From NCBI RefSeq assembly GCF_001542625.1, contig NZ_CP016279.1, positions 5,518,001 to 5,582,000 of the forward strand: 64,000 nt of DNA, given 5' to 3'. Made by a program: the position numbers and the translations under genes. This DNA is from Streptomyces griseochromogenes. GTDB taxonomy: Bacteria; Actinomycetota; Actinomycetes; Streptomycetales; Streptomycetaceae. Each line of letters begins with the position of its first letter. Position 1 is the stretch's first letter. The notes below the pieces were generated by a model. That model worked only from the letters and a program-made list of their open reading frames with translations. It searched no databases and was not told where the DNA came from. Positions 62,857 to 64,000 of this stretch are shown here, piece after piece.

Positions 62857-64000
62857 GTGATCGACACCCGCGACATCGACGTCTACCTCGGCCTGGACGT
62901 GGGCAAGGGCGAACACCACGCCACCGCCGTCACCCCGGCCGGCAAGAAAGCCTTCGACAAGCGGCTGCCCAACAGCGAGCCCAAACTCCGTGAGGTCTTC
63001 GCGAAACTGCAGGCCAAGCACGGCACCGTCCTCGTGGTCGTCGACCAGCCGGCCACGATCGGGGCCCTGCCGCTGGCCGTCGCCCGCGACATGGGCTGCC
63101 AGGTCGCCTATCTGCCCGGCCTCACGATGCGGCGGATAGCCGACCTCTACCCCGGCGAGGCCAAGACCGACGCCCGCGACGCATTCATCATCGCGGACGC
63201 AGCCCGCGCCATGCCGCACACCTTGCGCTCGCTCGACCTGGACGACGCCACCGTCGCCGAGCTGGAGATGATCGTCGGCTTCGACGACGACCTCGCCGCC
63301 GAAGCCACCCGACTGTCCAACCGGCTCCGCGGCCTGTTCACCCAGGTCCACCCTCACCTCGAACGCGTCCTGGGCCCGCGCATGCAGCACCCCGCCGTGC
63401 TGAAACTGCTCAGCCAGTTCGGCTCCCCAGCCCAGATCCGCAAGGCCGGACGCCGAAGGCTGATCACCCTGATCCGCCCCAAGGCTCCCAGGATGACGGA
63501 ACGGCTGATCGACGAGGTCTTCACCGCACTCGACGAACAGACGGTCATCGTCCCGGGCACGGACGCAGCCGCGCTGATCGTCCCCAGCCTGGCCGACTCG
63601 CTCCAAGCAGTCCTCGACCAGCGCAAACTCCTCGCTCACCGGATCGAGGAACTCCTGGAGGCCCACCCTCTTTCCCAGGTCCTGATGTCCATGCCCGGCA
63701 TCGGCATCAGGACCGGAGCCCGCATCCTCATCGACGTCGGCGACGGCACCAACTTCCCGTCCGCCGCCCACTTGGCCGCCTACGCCGGCCTCGCCCCGGC
63801 AACGAGAAGCTCGGGCTCCTCGATCCGCGGCGAACAGCCCTCCCGCCGGGGAAACAAGCAGCTCAAGCGGGCTTTCTTCCTCTCCGCCTTCGCTGCCCTG
63901 GCCGACCCGACCTCCCGCACCTACTACGACAAGAAGATCGCCCAGGGAAAGCACCACACCCAAGCCCTCCTCTGCCTCGCCAGACGTCGGGCCGACGTGC
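62857..64000 (+). CDS. IS110-family transposase (3' end beyond the window)
   Basis: At least 381 residues, starting with GTG 62857 behind GGAGGACA. The DEDD_Tnp_IS110 domain shows YLGLDVGKGEHHATAV (first Asp), VLVVVDQPATIGALPLAVA and YPGEAKTDARDAFIIADAAR (the last two Asp). The C-terminal Transposase_20 domain is clear: MSMPGIGIRTGARILIDVGD and LAAYAGLAPATRSSGSSIRG with the serine motif, then RGNKQLKRAFFLSAF. It should recombine DNA under guidance of an RNA from the upstream region. No stop is reached. Confidence 0.93.
   Translation, partial: MIDTRDIDVYLGLDVGKGEHHATAVTPAGKKAFDKRLPNSEPKLREVFAKLQAKHGTVLVVVDQPATIGALPLAVARDMGCQVAYLPGLTMRRIADLYPGEAKTDARDAFIIADAARAMPHTLRSLDLDDATVAELEMIVGFDDDLAAEATRLSNRLRGLFTQVHPHLERVLGPRMQHPAVLKLLSQFGSPAQIRKAGRRRLITLIRPKAPRMTERLIDEVFTALDEQTVIVPGTDAAALIVPSLADSLQAVLDQRKLLAHRIEELLEAHPLSQVLMSMPGIGIRTGARILIDVGDGTNFPSAAHLAAYAGLAPATRSSGSSIRGEQPSRRGNKQLKRAFFLSAFAALADPTSRTYYDKKIAQGKHHTQALLCLARRRADV

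Overview
The window is high-GC actinobacterial DNA, almost certainly Streptomyces. Coding GC is about 70% with strong third-position bias, GTG starts are common, secreted proteins carry Tat signals, SARP/BTAD and kilB-like sequences are present, and two sugar importers lack their own ATPase, as is usual in Streptomyces with a shared MsiK-type ATPase. Streptomyces-type insertion sequences (IS5, IS30, IS630, IS110, ISAs1) and many broken genes suggest an accessory region such as a chromosome arm, a genomic island or a linear plasmid. The exact species cannot be told from the sequence.

Layout. 0.8-9.2 kb: a fructan/sucrose locus. It has a secreted GH32 enzyme, divergent from an operon of solute-binding protein, two permeases and a cytoplasmic GH32 enzyme, followed by a convergent LacI regulator; two related candidate operators lie in the divergent promoter. 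9.3-10.1 kb: an ISAs1 remnant and the 3' half of a tRNA-Thr gene, a likely integration scar. 10.1-11.2 kb: an HxlR regulator divergent from an F420/NADP reductase-like gene. 11.2-15.1 kb: an IS5-type transposase gene split by a 2974-bp IS630-type transposon that carries a pentapeptide-repeat-like membrane protein gene as passenger. 15.1-17.8 kb: a broken GNAT gene, a frameshifted serine recombinase and a damaged IS30 element. 17.8-22.2 kb: AraC/NmrA, VOC and LysR/SDR genes. 22.3-28.2 kb: a hemopexin-like protein, IS5 copies, a truncated SARP gene facing a small secreted protein, and other fragments.

28.3-36.4 kb: a catabolic cluster with IclR, an MFS transporter, GntR, a MmgE/PrpD-type gene (frameshifted), an isocitrate-lyase/PEP-mutase-family lyase, a two-subunit aconitase-type hydratase and a metallo-beta-lactamase-fold hydrolase. 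This set fits uptake, dehydration/hydration and C-C cleavage of a branched di- or tricarboxylate. 36.4-43.3 kb: a gene graveyard with fragments of dnaE2-like polymerase, exonuclease, IS630, TnpB, PAPS-reductase-like, serine hydrolase, IS5 and IS4 genes, interrupted by two intact uncharacterised membrane protein genes. 43.5-47 kb: an aminoglycoside-phosphotransferase-fold gene, a degraded IS5 and an intact IS630.

47.4-53.8 kb: a second sugar locus with LacI, an ABC importer without ATPase and a GH13 alpha-glucosidase; near-identical palindromic operators lie in its control region. Convergent to it is a 5'-truncated gene in which an oligopeptide-type ABC ATPase is fused in frame to a ROK kinase. 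56-64 kb: IS5 fragments, a SUKH-like immunity candidate, decayed secreted-protein genes, a kilB-like gene, an APH-fold gene, a lipoprotein, a small secreted protein, and an IS110 transposase running off the end.

The intact functional units are the two carbohydrate loci, the carboxylate cluster (apart from one frameshift) and the regulator/oxidoreductase pairs. Most of the rest is mobile DNA and its debris.
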